This document shows positions 8,283 through 16,287 of a DNA stretch of 64,000 bases, piece after piece (the stretch's first letter is position 1; each line of letters begins with the position of its first letter). The stretch comes from Zobellella endophytica (GTDB lineage: Bacteria > Pseudomonadota > Gammaproteobacteria > Enterobacterales > Aeromonadaceae): the NCBI RefSeq assembly GCF_003012775.1, contig NZ_PXYG01000001.1, positions 434,001 to 498,000 of the forward strand, written 5' to 3'. The notes beneath the pieces are model-generated. The model searched no databases and was not told the origin of the DNA. It saw only the letters and a program-made list of their open reading frames with translations. The position numbers and the translations under genes are program-made.

Positions 8283-9719
8283 GTGTCTCACACAGTAGAA
8301 AAAATCGGCGGCACCTCCATGAGCCAGTATCGGGCGGTACGGGACAACATTGTGCTGCATAAACGCAAGGCCGGTGAATATTATCAACGCATGCTGGTGG
8401 TGTCGGCCTTCGGAGGCATTACCGACGGCCTGCTCGAATGCAAGCGTACCGGCGCCCCCGGCGTGTACGCCACCTACGCGGACGCCGAGGACGACAGCGC
8501 CTGGGAGCAGGCACTCGACAACGTCAGCCAGCGTATGGCGCAGATCAATGAAGACATGTTCGGCACCACCCCCGAACGGGTCCTGGCCGACTCTTTCCTC
8601 AACGAGCGCATCGCCGGTATCCGCGACTGCCTGCATCACCTGCGTCAGGTCTGTGCCTTCGGCCAGTTCCAGCTGGCCGAGCAGCTACAGACCATTCGCG
8701 AGCTGCTGGCCGCCATGGGCGAGGCCCACAGCGCCCACAACATGGTGCTCTACCTGCGCCAGAGCGGGGTCAACGCGGTGCTGATGGATCTCACCGGCTG
8801 GCGTACCGACGAGACGCTGCCGCTGGACGAGGTGCTCCGCCAGGCCCTGGCCCGGGTGGATTTGTCCAGCCAGCTGCCGGTGGTTACCGGTTATGCCCAC
8901 TGCCGGGAAGGACTGATGAGCAGCTTCGATCGGGGCTATAGCGAAATGACCTTCAGCCGGCTGGCGGTGTTGAGCGGCGCCCGCGAGGCTATCATCCACA
9001 AGGAATACCACCTGAGCAGCGCCGATCCGCGGCTGGCGGGCGAGGACCAGGTGATCCCCATCGGCCGCACCAATTACGACGTGACCGACCAGCTGTCCAA
9101 CCTGGGGATGGAAGCCATTCACCCCCAGGCCGCCAAGGGACTGCGCCAGCAGGATATTCCGCTGCGGGTGCGCAACACCTTCGAGCCGGATCACGAAGGC
9201 ACCCTGATCACCACCGATTACCGCAGCCCTTCGCCCTGCGTGGAAATGGTGGCCGGACGCCGCAACCTGTTCGCGGTGGAGCTGTTCGACCAGGACATGG
9301 TGGGGCGGGTATCCCACTACGCCGAGGGCTTTACCGACGAGCTGGACAAGATGCAGCTCAACCTGGTGGCCAAGGACATGAACGCCAACACCCTGACCTA
9401 TTACCTGGCCGGCAACCGCAAACAGGTACGCCGCTTGGTCAGCTCGCTGCAGCGTCGGTTCGAGAACGCCGACGTCACCACCCACAAGGTGTCGCTGGTC
9501 TCGGCGGTGGGCAGCGACATGAGCATCCCCGGCCTGCTGGCTCGCTCGGTGGGCGCGCTCAACAGGGCCGAGGTGCCGGTGCGCGCCGTGCACCAGTCGC
9601 TCAGGGCGGTGGAGATGCAGTTTATCGTGGACGATAAATACTACGAGCAGGCGGTGGTGTCCCTGCACGACGAACTGGTGCAGACCCACGCCGACACCGT
9701 GGCCCTGGCCGTGGCCTGA
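8283..9719 (+). CDS. ask: Ectoine-specific aspartate kinase (Ask_Ect)
   Basis: This 478-residue aspartokinase phosphorylates aspartate to feed aspartate semialdehyde to EctB. It belongs to the Ask_Ect subclass, which lies in ect operons and is thought to be less feedback-inhibited. Visible features are the N-terminal VEKIGGTSMSQY (kinase lysine and G-T-S), the substrate region FDRGYSEMTFSR and two ACT-like segments at the C-terminus (MVGRVSHYAEGF and SLVSAVGSDM). The start is GTG with GGGAG upstream. Hairpins in the 121-base gap after ectC could tune its expression. Confidence 0.93.
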   Translation: MSHTVEKIGGTSMSQYRAVRDNIVLHKRKAGEYYQRMLVVSAFGGITDGLLECKRTGAPGVYATYADAEDDSAWEQALDNVSQRMAQINEDMFGTTPERVLADSFLNERIAGIRDCLHHLRQVCAFGQFQLAEQLQTIRELLAAMGEAHSAHNMVLYLRQSGVNAVLMDLTGWRTDETLPLDEVLRQALARVDLSSQLPVVTGYAHCREGLMSSFDRGYSEMTFSRLAVLSGAREAIIHKEYHLSSADPRLAGEDQVIPIGRTNYDVTDQLSNLGMEAIHPQAAKGLRQQDIPLRVRNTFEPDHEGTLITTDYRSPSPCVEMVAGRRNLFAVELFDQDMVGRVSHYAEGFTDELDKMQLNLVAKDMNANTLTYYLAGNRKQVRRLVSSLQRRFENADVTTHKVSLVSAVGSDMSIPGLLARSVGALNRAEVPVRAVHQSLRAVEMQFIVDDKYYEQAVVSLHDELVQTHADTVALAVA

Positions 9720-9757
9720 TCAGAGTGGGGGATGAGGGGTGAGGAGTGCCCCATCCC

Positions 9758-9780
9758 TGGAGCGCGGGCGGTCCGCCCGC
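9758..9780. repeat. GC-rich short palindrome R2
   Basis: A near-perfect palindrome, GCGGGCGG-TCCGCCCGC, is preceded by TGGA. The same unit recurs at 59862-59884. It is a REP-like intergenic element in the gap between the aspartokinase gene and ppiC. Confidence 0.5.
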
Positions 9781-9835
9781 CTTCCTGCACAGCGGGAAGG
9801 TAAGCCATATATTTCTACGTCCGCACCGTTAGTCT

Positions 9836-9904
9836 TCGTCACCTCCGCAAAGGCAGTGATCCATGGCAGGGTGCACCGGGCCTCCGCCTTCACGGGAATG
9901 ACCG
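9836..9904. repeat. Dispersed palindromic repeat R1
   Basis: About 70 bp with the family layout: GTCA-CTCCGC-AAGGC at one end, GATCCATGG inside, then CTCCGCCTTCACGGGAATGAC at the other end, giving inverted termini. It resembles the copies at 29541, 52016 and 53711. Its position between genes and its inverted ends suggest a small non-autonomous element. Confidence 0.55.
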
Positions 9905-9913
9905 CAAACTCTT

Positions 9914-9946
9914 CCAGCCTCCAGCCTCCAGCCTCCAGCCTCCAGC
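9914..9946. repeat. Tandem heptamer repeat
   Basis: The 7-base unit CCAGCCT is repeated head to tail four to five times. It lies in the non-coding stretch before ppiC, just after the R1 element. Nothing suggests a gene; it is a small slippage-prone tract. Confidence 0.7.
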
Positions 9947-10010
9947 TTTCCTCCATCCTCGGTTTTTGGCACACTTGCCCTTTGTTTCCTTATTTATCCG
10001 GATACCTTCA

Positions 10011-10292
10011 ATGGCAAAGCGAGCCTGTGCCCTGCATATACTGGTCAAGACCGAAGCCGAATGCCTGGCGCTGAAACAACAGCTGGACCAGGGGGCCGAC
10101 TTTCACAAACTGGCCAAAAAGTATTCCATCTGCCCCTCGGGCAAGCGCGGCGGTGATCTGGGGGAATTCAACAGGGGCGACATGGTCGGCCCCTTCGACA
10201 AGGCGGTGTTCGGCGGGCCAGAGCTGGTGGTGCAGGGGCCGGTCAAAACCCGTTTCGGCTATCATCTGATCAAGGTGCTCTATCGCAACTGA
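10011..10292 (+). CDS. ppiC: Parvulin-type peptidyl-prolyl isomerase C
   Basis: The 93-residue protein has exactly the length of E. coli PpiC and shares LHILVKTE, the block [19 protein letters not shown] and the C-terminal [12 protein letters not shown]. It is a cytoplasmic single-domain parvulin that speeds cis/trans proline isomerisation. The start at 10011 ([10 protein letters not shown]) was chosen over an in-frame ATG at 9966 by family length. It stands downstream of a repeat-rich gap and 31 bases before the YbjD-like gene on the same strand. Confidence 0.95.
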   Translation: MAKRACALHILVKTEAECLALKQQLDQGADFHKLAKKYSICPSGKRGGDLGEFNRGDMVGPFDKAVFGGPELVVQGPVKTRFGYHLIKVLYRN

Positions 10293-10323
10293 GCGGTACG
10301 CCCTTTTTTCCCAAGGATAGCGC

Positions 10324-11946
10324 ATGTACCTTGAGCATATTCAGATACGCAACTTTATGGGCATCAATCAGCTGTCGTTGCCGCTGGATCAGAGCACGGC
10401 GCTGATAGGAGAGAACGCCTGGGGCAAAACCAGCCTGTTCCGCGCCCTGTGGCGGCTGCTGGGGCGGGGGGCCTGCTGCTACGGCTTTGTGGAAGATGAC
10501 TTCTACCGGCTCGATCAGGGGCAGACGGCGGAAGAGCTGCAGATCATCCTCAGCTATCGTGAGCACCGGCCCGGCATCAGCGAGCATTCCGCCCGGCTGG
10601 CCCGGCTCGAACCGGTGTGGGTCAGGCACAAGGACAGCTACCACCGGGTGCATTACCGCGCCCGGGCCTGGCGCACCGCCATCGGGGTGGAAAGCCGGCA
10701 CGACTTCGTCGACGCCGGCGGACTGCCCATCGAGCTCGACAACCCCGCCGCCCTGGTGCATCTGCTGATTGAAATGAACCCGGTGTTCCGCCTGCGCGAC
10801 TCCCGCGGCGCGCCCCAGGATTTGCCCATCGTCAACCTGAACGGCGATTACGAACAGCTGCTGACCCGGCTGAGCGAGCAACTGGCGGAAGAAGAAGAGC
10901 TGAGCCAGCAAGACATCAAGGCCGGGCTGGACGCAGTGCGCCAGCTGTTTGAACACTACTTTACCCCCCAGGGGGCCACCAGCCGGGCGCCGCGCCGGGC
11001 GCGGGACATCGCCGTGCACCCGGTGACCCTCAGCCAGTTGGGCAAGCTGAACGATTGGCAGCCGATGGGGGAGGAGAGTGGCCTGTCGCTGGCACTCTCG
11101 TCCGTGGCCCGCACCGTATTGCAGGCCCGGGGCGGCCGCCCCATCGAGACGGGCTCCCGCCCGCTGCTGCTGATCGAGGATCCCGAGAGCCGGCTGCATC
11201 CCACCACCCTGGCGGTAACCTGGGGCATCCTCGAGCGCTTTCCCGGCCAGAAGCTGGTGACCACCAATTCCGGCGACCTGCTCTCCGCCTTTCCGCTCAA
11301 TCACCTACGGCGGCTGGTGCGGGCCGAGCACGAAACCCTGAGCTTTCATATCGGTAACGAGCGATACAGCGGGGAGGACATGCGCCGCATCGCCTTTCAT
11401 GTGCGCATCAACAGGCCCATGTCGCTGTTCGCCCGCTACTGGCTGCTGGTGGAAGGGGAAACCGAGATCTGGCTGCTGTCGGAGCTGGCGCGTATCTGCG
11501 GCTATGTGTTGCCCGCCGAGGGTATCCGTATCATCGAATTTGCCCAGTGCGGCCACAGCCCGCTGATCAAGGTGGCGCGGGATTTCGGCATTGGCTGGCA
11601 CCTGCTGACCGACGGCGATGAAGCCGGGCAAAAGTATGCCCAGGGCGTGCGCAGTATGCTGCGCGGCGAACGCGAGCAGGATCACCTGACGGTGCTGCCC
11701 CGCTCCGACATCGAACACTACCTGTTCTACAACGGCCTGGAGCCGGTGTTCCGGCAGGAGGCGCAAATTAACGACAAGCACACCCCGGCCACCCGCATCA
11801 TCGACCGGGCCCTGAGCCGGCGCAGCAAGCCGGGCATGGCGCTGGCGGTGGTCGAGGCCATCGAGCTGCAGGGCCCGCAGCTGGTGCCGGCGGAATTGCG
11901 GCGGATGTTCGCCCGCATGGTCGCGATCGCCCGCCGACAACGGTAG
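10324..11946 (+). CDS. ybjD: YbjD-like ATP-dependent endonuclease of the OLD family
   Basis: The 540-residue protein has an ABC/SMC-like ATPase N-terminus with Walker A GENAWGKTS at residues 29-37 and a Walker B/signature region around residues 260-300 (LSLALSSVARTVLQAR, LLLIEDPESRLHPT). A C-terminal Toprim domain shows LLVEGETEIWLLSEL and LLTDGDEAGQKYA. This layout is that of OLD-type nucleases and E. coli YbjD (DUF2813). The cellular role of YbjD is not settled; OLD relatives act on DNA, some in phage defence. It lies 31 bases after ppiC and 36 before a membrane protein gene. Confidence 0.88.
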   Translation: MYLEHIQIRNFMGINQLSLPLDQSTALIGENAWGKTSLFRALWRLLGRGACCYGFVEDDFYRLDQGQTAEELQIILSYREHRPGISEHSARLARLEPVWVRHKDSYHRVHYRARAWRTAIGVESRHDFVDAGGLPIELDNPAALVHLLIEMNPVFRLRDSRGAPQDLPIVNLNGDYEQLLTRLSEQLAEEEELSQQDIKAGLDAVRQLFEHYFTPQGATSRAPRRARDIAVHPVTLSQLGKLNDWQPMGEESGLSLALSSVARTVLQARGGRPIETGSRPLLLIEDPESRLHPTTLAVTWGILERFPGQKLVTTNSGDLLSAFPLNHLRRLVRAEHETLSFHIGNERYSGEDMRRIAFHVRINRPMSLFARYWLLVEGETEIWLLSELARICGYVLPAEGIRIIEFAQCGHSPLIKVARDFGIGWHLLTDGDEAGQKYAQGVRSMLRGEREQDHLTVLPRSDIEHYLFYNGLEPVFRQEAQINDKHTPATRIIDRALSRRSKPGMALAVVEAIELQGPQLVPAELRRMFARMVAIARRQR

Positions 11947-11982
11947 AATGGTCCGGTTTCAAGACTCTGGGAGAACTCACCG

Positions 11983-12711
11983 ATGACAGAACTCTTGCCG
12001 GCGCGGTTGTTTGCGCCCCTGGCACTCACCGCCATCGCGGCCCTGGGCCTGCTTGTCTGGGTATTGCGCAACGGCGATCTGTGCCCCGGCCAGCGCCGGC
12101 GGATCAGTGATGGCCTGCTCTCGGCCTGGGCGGTGTTCGGCCTGGCGCTGATGCTGGGGGTGGAGGCCGGCGCACCCCAACCGCTACTGTGGCTGGGTGG
12201 CCTGGCGCTGGCCACCGGGCTCGGCACCGTGCTGTACCAGGCGCGGTTGCAGGGCAAGCGCAGCCTGGGGCTGAGCTGGCATTACCCGGCCCTGGGTCTG
12301 GCCGTATTGTATGGCCTCTGGCTCGGCTGGCGGATGGGGCCGGTGTGGGCGCTGCTGGCGGCTGGCAGTGGTGGTTGCGTGTTCACCCACCTGATCATGG
12401 TGCGCGCCAGGCACCGGCTGCAGGCCTTCAACACCCTGCTGCCCCTGGCCGGCTCGGTGTTCGGGGTGCTCTGGCTGCTGGCGCTGCTGGTGCGCGCCCT
12501 CGGGGTGAACGAGGCGCAGCTGCAACCCCTGGTCATGCCCTTCGTGCAGGTCAGCGGGGCCGTGCTGATCGGCGCCCTGGTGTGGTTTGCCCCGCTGCTG
12601 CGCAAGGAGCAGACCAAACCACCAGTTATTGCCGTTGCCGCCTTGTTGATGATAGGGGCATTGACCCTGGGACAGGGCATCATCTGGCATCTGTCCGGTA
12701 ACATTAGTTAA
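11983..12711 (+). CDS. Integral membrane protein of unknown function
   Basis: The family is not recognised with certainty. The 242-residue protein has about eight hydrophobic segments spread over its whole length (for example LALTAIAALGLLVWVL, LPLAGSVFGVLWLLALLV and VAALLMIGALTLGQGIIW) and few charged loops. Its general size and shape resemble DmsC-like quinol-linked anchor subunits, but no partner reductase is nearby and no haem ligands can be assigned. GGGAG lies 9 bases before the ATG. It is on the same strand as ybjD, 36 bases downstream. Confidence 0.55.
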   Translation: MTELLPARLFAPLALTAIAALGLLVWVLRNGDLCPGQRRRISDGLLSAWAVFGLALMLGVEAGAPQPLLWLGGLALATGLGTVLYQARLQGKRSLGLSWHYPALGLAVLYGLWLGWRMGPVWALLAAGSGGCVFTHLIMVRARHRLQAFNTLLPLAGSVFGVLWLLALLVRALGVNEAQLQPLVMPFVQVSGAVLIGALVWFAPLLRKEQTKPPVIAVAALLMIGALTLGQGIIWHLSGNIS

Positions 12712-12803
12712 ACATAAAAATTTTGCGATAAATCACAAATTTTTCTCGTTGTACTTGCCATTTAGCCCCACCTAGAATGCGCGCCTCAAAATCCGGAGGC
12801 GCC

Positions 12804-13940
12804 ATGCACTTGATACCCCTGTACACCCACCTGATCCTGCTGACCCTGGGCAATGCCTTCCTGGTGACCCTGGTGGCCGTGTACCTCAATGGCCAGGGGG
12901 CACCCGCCGCACAGATCGGCCTGGTGGGCTCGGCCTTCTACCTGGGCATGCTGGGTGCCAGTTTCTTTGCCGACAAATTGATCCAGCGCCTGGGCCACGT
13001 ACGGTCGCTGATCCTGTGCAGTGCCACCCTGGCCCTGGCGGCGGTGACCCTCACCTGGACCAGCCTGCTGCCGGTTTGGCTGACCCTGCGCATGGTGGCG
13101 GGCATGGCGGCGGCGGTGAGTTTTGTGGCGGTAGAAAGCTGGGTGCTGGGCGTGGCGCCGCTGCACCGGCGCTCCAGCGCCATGGCTCGCTACATGCTCA
13201 TCTATTATTTCAGCTACGGCATCAGCCAGCTGTTTATCGACTGGATCCCCGCCGATCACCATGCCGCCTTCTGGCTGGCGACCGGCCTGTGCGCCCTGGC
13301 CATGCTGCCGCTGCGGTGGGCTCGGCGTCCGGATCTGAGTGCCGAAGCGGGCAGCAATGCCAACAGCGGCAAACCGCCCCGGGCCGACCGGGCGCTGGGG
13401 CTGGCCGGCTGCCTGGTAGCGGGTATGCTGCTGGGAGCGCTGTACGCGCTGATGCCCATTCAGCTGCAACAGCTGGCCCGGGGCGATGAAATCGGCCTCT
13501 ACATGGCCTGGCTCATCCTCTGCGGCATGGCCTTCCAACTGCCCAACGGCAGCCTGGCCGACCGCTTCGGCAAACGCACCATGATGGCGGTGCAAACCCT
13601 GATGATCGGGGCCGGCTGCCTGCTGCTGTGGGAGTTCAGCGGCAATGGGGCGCTGATCATGGCTTTTATCCTGCTCGGGGCGGGGGTGTTCACCCTGTAT
13701 CCCACCACCATGTCCTATGCCTGCGGCAAGATGCACGGCCGGGCGCTGGTGAAAATGACCCAGAAGCTGATGTTCGCCTACAGCATCGGCTCGCTTGCCG
13801 GCCCGATGATGGCGGGCATAATGCTGGAAAAATTCCAGGCCGGTCTCTTCCTCTTTATTATCCTGCTGGTGGCGGGCTGGGCCCTGTGGCTGCTGCTGGT
13901 GCGGCTGGTGCTGGACAAGCCCCTGGGCGACGCCGCCTGA
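12804..13940 (+). CDS. MFS transporter, YcaD-like
   Basis: This 378-residue protein has 12 predicted membrane helices. Its pattern resembles E. coli YcaD: a first half with FYLGMLGASFFADKLIQRLGHVRS (loop 2-3 motif), then MAAAVSFVAVESWVLG and ARYMLIYYFSYGISQLF, and a second half with LPNGSLADRFGKR and GAGVFTLYPTTMSYACGKM. The substrate is unknown. The start at 12804 was chosen over 12777 because GGAGG lies just upstream and the N-terminus then begins in the first helix. It is monocistronic after an AT-rich promoter region. Confidence 0.82.
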   Translation: MHLIPLYTHLILLTLGNAFLVTLVAVYLNGQGAPAAQIGLVGSAFYLGMLGASFFADKLIQRLGHVRSLILCSATLALAAVTLTWTSLLPVWLTLRMVAGMAAAVSFVAVESWVLGVAPLHRRSSAMARYMLIYYFSYGISQLFIDWIPADHHAAFWLATGLCALAMLPLRWARRPDLSAEAGSNANSGKPPRADRALGLAGCLVAGMLLGALYALMPIQLQQLARGDEIGLYMAWLILCGMAFQLPNGSLADRFGKRTMMAVQTLMIGAGCLLLWEFSGNGALIMAFILLGAGVFTLYPTTMSYACGKMHGRALVKMTQKLMFAYSIGSLAGPMMAGIMLEKFQAGLFLFIILLVAGWALWLLLVRLVLDKPLGDAA

Positions 13941-14157
13941 AACTCCTCCGTCGCCGGGCCTGTCCAAGTCCGGTGACAGCCTGTCTCCCGCACCGCGCGG
14001 GAAGCGTCCCCGCCGCTCCGCCTTCGGTCAATCTCTGACACTTGATGGCCCGCGCCGATTCCCAATCGTCGGCGAGGGAGTACACTGCTGGAGCATGGTG
14101 CCGTTAGAGGCCGAAACCAGGCATGAAAAACGCTGGTCTATACTGTCAGCAGCCAAC

Positions 14158-14173
14158 GATAATGATAAGTATC
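14158..14173 (+). promoter_or_regulatory. Possible Fur box upstream of the SlyB-like gene
   Basis: GATAATGATAAGTATC resembles the first three hexamers of the classical Fur consensus (GATAATGATAATCATTATC). It lies 23 bases before the ATG of the lipoprotein gene. SlyB-type genes are more often under PhoP control, so iron control here is only a possibility. Confidence 0.4.
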
Positions 14174-14195
14174 CCAACCATCACAGGGGGAGCCG

Positions 14196-14669
14196 ATGAA
14201 ACTGAAAGCATTATCCATCATCACCGTGCTGGGGGCGCTCGGCCTGGCCGGTTGTGCCAATACCGACCTGTATTCCGGTGACGTTTACCGCGGCAGTGAT
14301 GCCAAGCAGTCCCAGAGCGTGACCTACGGCACCGTGGTGTCGGTGCGCCCGGTGACCATCCAGGCCGGCGATGAAAACCCCAACCTGATCGGCACCGTGG
14401 GTGGCGGTGTGGTCGGCGGTATTCTGGGCAGCCAGGTGGGGGGTGGTTCTGGCCGCTCCCTGGCCACCGCCGCCGGCGCCATTGCCGGCGCCATGGTGGG
14501 CACACGGGCGGAAGACAAGATAAACCAAGTGAATGCGGTCGAACTGGAGATCCGCACCGACATGGGGGAAAACCTGGTGGTGGTACAAAAGGCCGACCGC
14601 ACCTGGCAATCGGGCCAGCGGGTACGGCTGGTGGGCTCCGGCAGCAGCATGAGCGTGGCCCCGTACTGA
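14196..14669 (+). CDS. slyB: SlyB-like outer membrane lipoprotein (glycine zipper)
   Basis: The 157-residue protein has a lipoprotein signal with lipobox LGLAGC (Cys20) and then a small domain with the glycine zipper IGTVGGGVVGGILGSQVGGG around residues 67-86. It ends in a beta-rich part (VRLVGSGSSMSVAPY). Length and layout match SlyB/PcpY-type lipoproteins (155 residues in E. coli), which help keep the outer membrane intact. It is monocistronic with a clear terminator and a Fur-box-like sequence upstream. Other glycine-zipper lipoproteins could also fit, so the symbol is tentative. Confidence 0.8.
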   Translation: MKLKALSIITVLGALGLAGCANTDLYSGDVYRGSDAKQSQSVTYGTVVSVRPVTIQAGDENPNLIGTVGGGVVGGILGSQVGGGSGRSLATAAGAIAGAMVGTRAEDKINQVNAVELEIRTDMGENLVVVQKADRTWQSGQRVRLVGSGSSMSVAPY

Positions 14670-14689
14670 GGCATAACTTGAGAAAACAA

Positions 14690-14716
14690 AAAGGCGCCCC
14701 AGAAGGGCGCCTTTTT
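14690..14716 (+). terminator. Rho-independent terminator after slyB-like gene
   Basis: A perfect stem (AAAGGCGCCC with GGGCGCCTTT, 5-base loop) is followed by a T tract. It starts about 20 bases after the stop codon. Confidence 0.9.
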
Positions 14717-14774
14717 ATTATCAGGAAATATTATTATTTCTTAGTGTTTTACAGTCCTGTCTTCCCGGGCTCAG

Positions 14775-14858
14775 TTAAAATTGTGCCAAGGAAGGTGCAG
14801 AAACGGCGACCAGGGCCGCGCAGACTGTAAAAATGACGGTTACAACTAACTCTTTCAT
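14775..14858 (-). CDS. Possible 27-residue small protein
   Basis: A short frame on the minus strand begins at ATG 14858, with GAGGAAGG seven bases before it, and ends at TAA. The peptide is a charged start (MKEL) followed by a hydrophobic stretch with alanine and valine, ending APSLAQF. It looks like a small membrane peptide or an isolated signal peptide. The strong ribosome site makes translation plausible, but there is no comparative support. It could also be the remnant of a longer exported protein. Confidence 0.35.
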   Translation of the reverse strand: MKELVVTVIFTVCAALVAVSAPSLAQF

Positions 14859-15238
14859 TTTTTACCTTCCTCAACAGTGGGCTGTCACCACAATATACGA
14901 GCATGATGCTGGCTTTTCAATCGGTATTTTGTGATTTTTTCGGGTAATGGTATTTTTTGTTTATGTATCCCATATTTTTACACATTTTTGTCGTGATAAT
15001 ACACCGTTCACGCCCACTTAAGGAGATGGTTGTAGAGTTTTATTTTATTTAAAAAATAAATTAAATCATCATGTTATGTTGTTTTTATGCGTCATTTTTA
15101 TGGTTGGTGGTCGATGGTGGTGGTTGTTGTTATGGATGGCTCTCTTTCTCGTTCTTAAATCCCGATTGGTCAAAAGGTGGGCTTGTTACTAGCCTTAGTG
15201 GTGATAAAAATACCAATAACGAGCACGGAGAGAGCAAA
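14859..15238. other. AT-rich non-coding stretch upstream of the LuxR-type regulator
   Basis: About 380 bases, clearly richer in A and T than the flanks. A frame open to 15071 on the plus strand has an atypical hydrophobic, glycine- and cysteine-rich start and is not believed. The stretch likely holds the regulator's promoter. No clear dyad was identified. Confidence 0.5.
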
Positions 15239-16204
15239 ATGAAGCATATGGATATGCTGCTGCCGCTGTTTACGCGGTTGTACGACTGCCGAACCAGCAC
15301 CACGGACTACAGCCCCATTTTCGACGATATCTGCACCGGCCTGGAGCTGGAAGGCATCACCCTGCTGCTGGCCCCGCCGTCCGTGGCCAACATCCGGACG
15401 GATCCCTGCCAGTGTTTCGACGGCGGCACCCCCTATCGCCCCCTGGCCGAGCTGTGGCCGCTGCTGTATGGCCGGCAGAGCCGGCTGACCGCCCGCCATT
15501 GGTTTAAAACCCTGTTTGTGCCCGGCGGCCTGTGCCGGGGCGCCCTGGTGGTGGACCACGACGGACGTTACGACCATCTGTCATCCGGCGTGCAATGGCT
15601 GGCGCAGCAGTTGCTGGAGTGGCAGCAGCACTACTGGTATCTGTCTCGCCTGCAGGCGTGCAGCCGCTGGCTGGAAACCTGGATCAACCTGTCGGTCCGG
15701 CCCCAACTGGTGTGCGACCGGCAAGGCAACATCATGTTGGTCAACCAGGGCGCCCGACTGCTGCTCGAAAGCCGCCAGGGCATGGCATGGGACAATGCCG
15801 GCCGGCTGGCCTTTATACCGGGCGTCCCGGAAGGTGAGCTGCTGTCTTTTGCCGAGCTTGGCCGGAGCAGGGCGGACGGCGCCCAATTGATGCTCGCCAT
15901 GGCCGACAGCGTACAGGTGGCGCACCTGGTGCGGCTGCCCGCCGGAGGCGACTGGCTGGTGGTGATCAAGGATCCCGAATTGCCGCCGGAGCCGGATATC
16001 GACAGCCTGGCCAGCCTCTTTGCCCTGAGCCGGGTCGAGCAGGAGCACCTGGCGCTGCTGGCCAAGGGCTGTTGCACCAAGGAGATTGCTCAATATCGCC
16101 ATATCAGCCTGGAAACGGCGAGAACCACCCTCAAGTCCATTTTCAGGAAAACGGGGCGCCGCCGGCAGACCGATTTATTGCTGTTAATTCAGGCACTAAG
16201 TTGA
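15239..16204 (+). CDS. LuxR-type transcriptional regulator (C-terminal HTH)
   Basis: The 321-residue protein ends in a LuxR/GerE-type helix-turn-helix: LSRVEQEHLALLAKGCCTKEI, then HISLETARTTLKSIFRKTGR near residues 280-315. The first 250 residues are not a recognised sensor domain; they contain tryptophan-rich helices (QWLAQQLLEWQQHYWYLSR). The start at 15239 (MKHMDML) is preceded by GGAGAG; the frame further upstream is in AT-rich, atypical sequence. No synthase or kinase partner is adjacent, so it is an orphan regulator with unknown targets. Confidence 0.78.
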   Translation: MKHMDMLLPLFTRLYDCRTSTTDYSPIFDDICTGLELEGITLLLAPPSVANIRTDPCQCFDGGTPYRPLAELWPLLYGRQSRLTARHWFKTLFVPGGLCRGALVVDHDGRYDHLSSGVQWLAQQLLEWQQHYWYLSRLQACSRWLETWINLSVRPQLVCDRQGNIMLVNQGARLLLESRQGMAWDNAGRLAFIPGVPEGELLSFAELGRSRADGAQLMLAMADSVQVAHLVRLPAGGDWLVVIKDPELPPEPDIDSLASLFALSRVEQEHLALLAKGCCTKEIAQYRHISLETARTTLKSIFRKTGRRRQTDLLLLIQALS

Positions 16205-16287
16205 TGTCATGCAGGTGCCGGAGCTGCCTTCGTCTCCATTGTTGCCGGATTTCCTGCTAGACTGCGCGCCAGTTTTAACATGAGCAA

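Noticed and set aside
9914..9946. A CRISPR-like direct repeat
   Set aside because: The unit is only 7 bases, contiguous and without spacers; no cas genes are present.
15071..15238. N-terminal extension of the LuxR-type regulator
   Set aside because: The extra 56 residues are rich in Gly, Cys and Trp, lie in AT-rich sequence and lack a ribosome site, whereas 15239 has GGAGAG.
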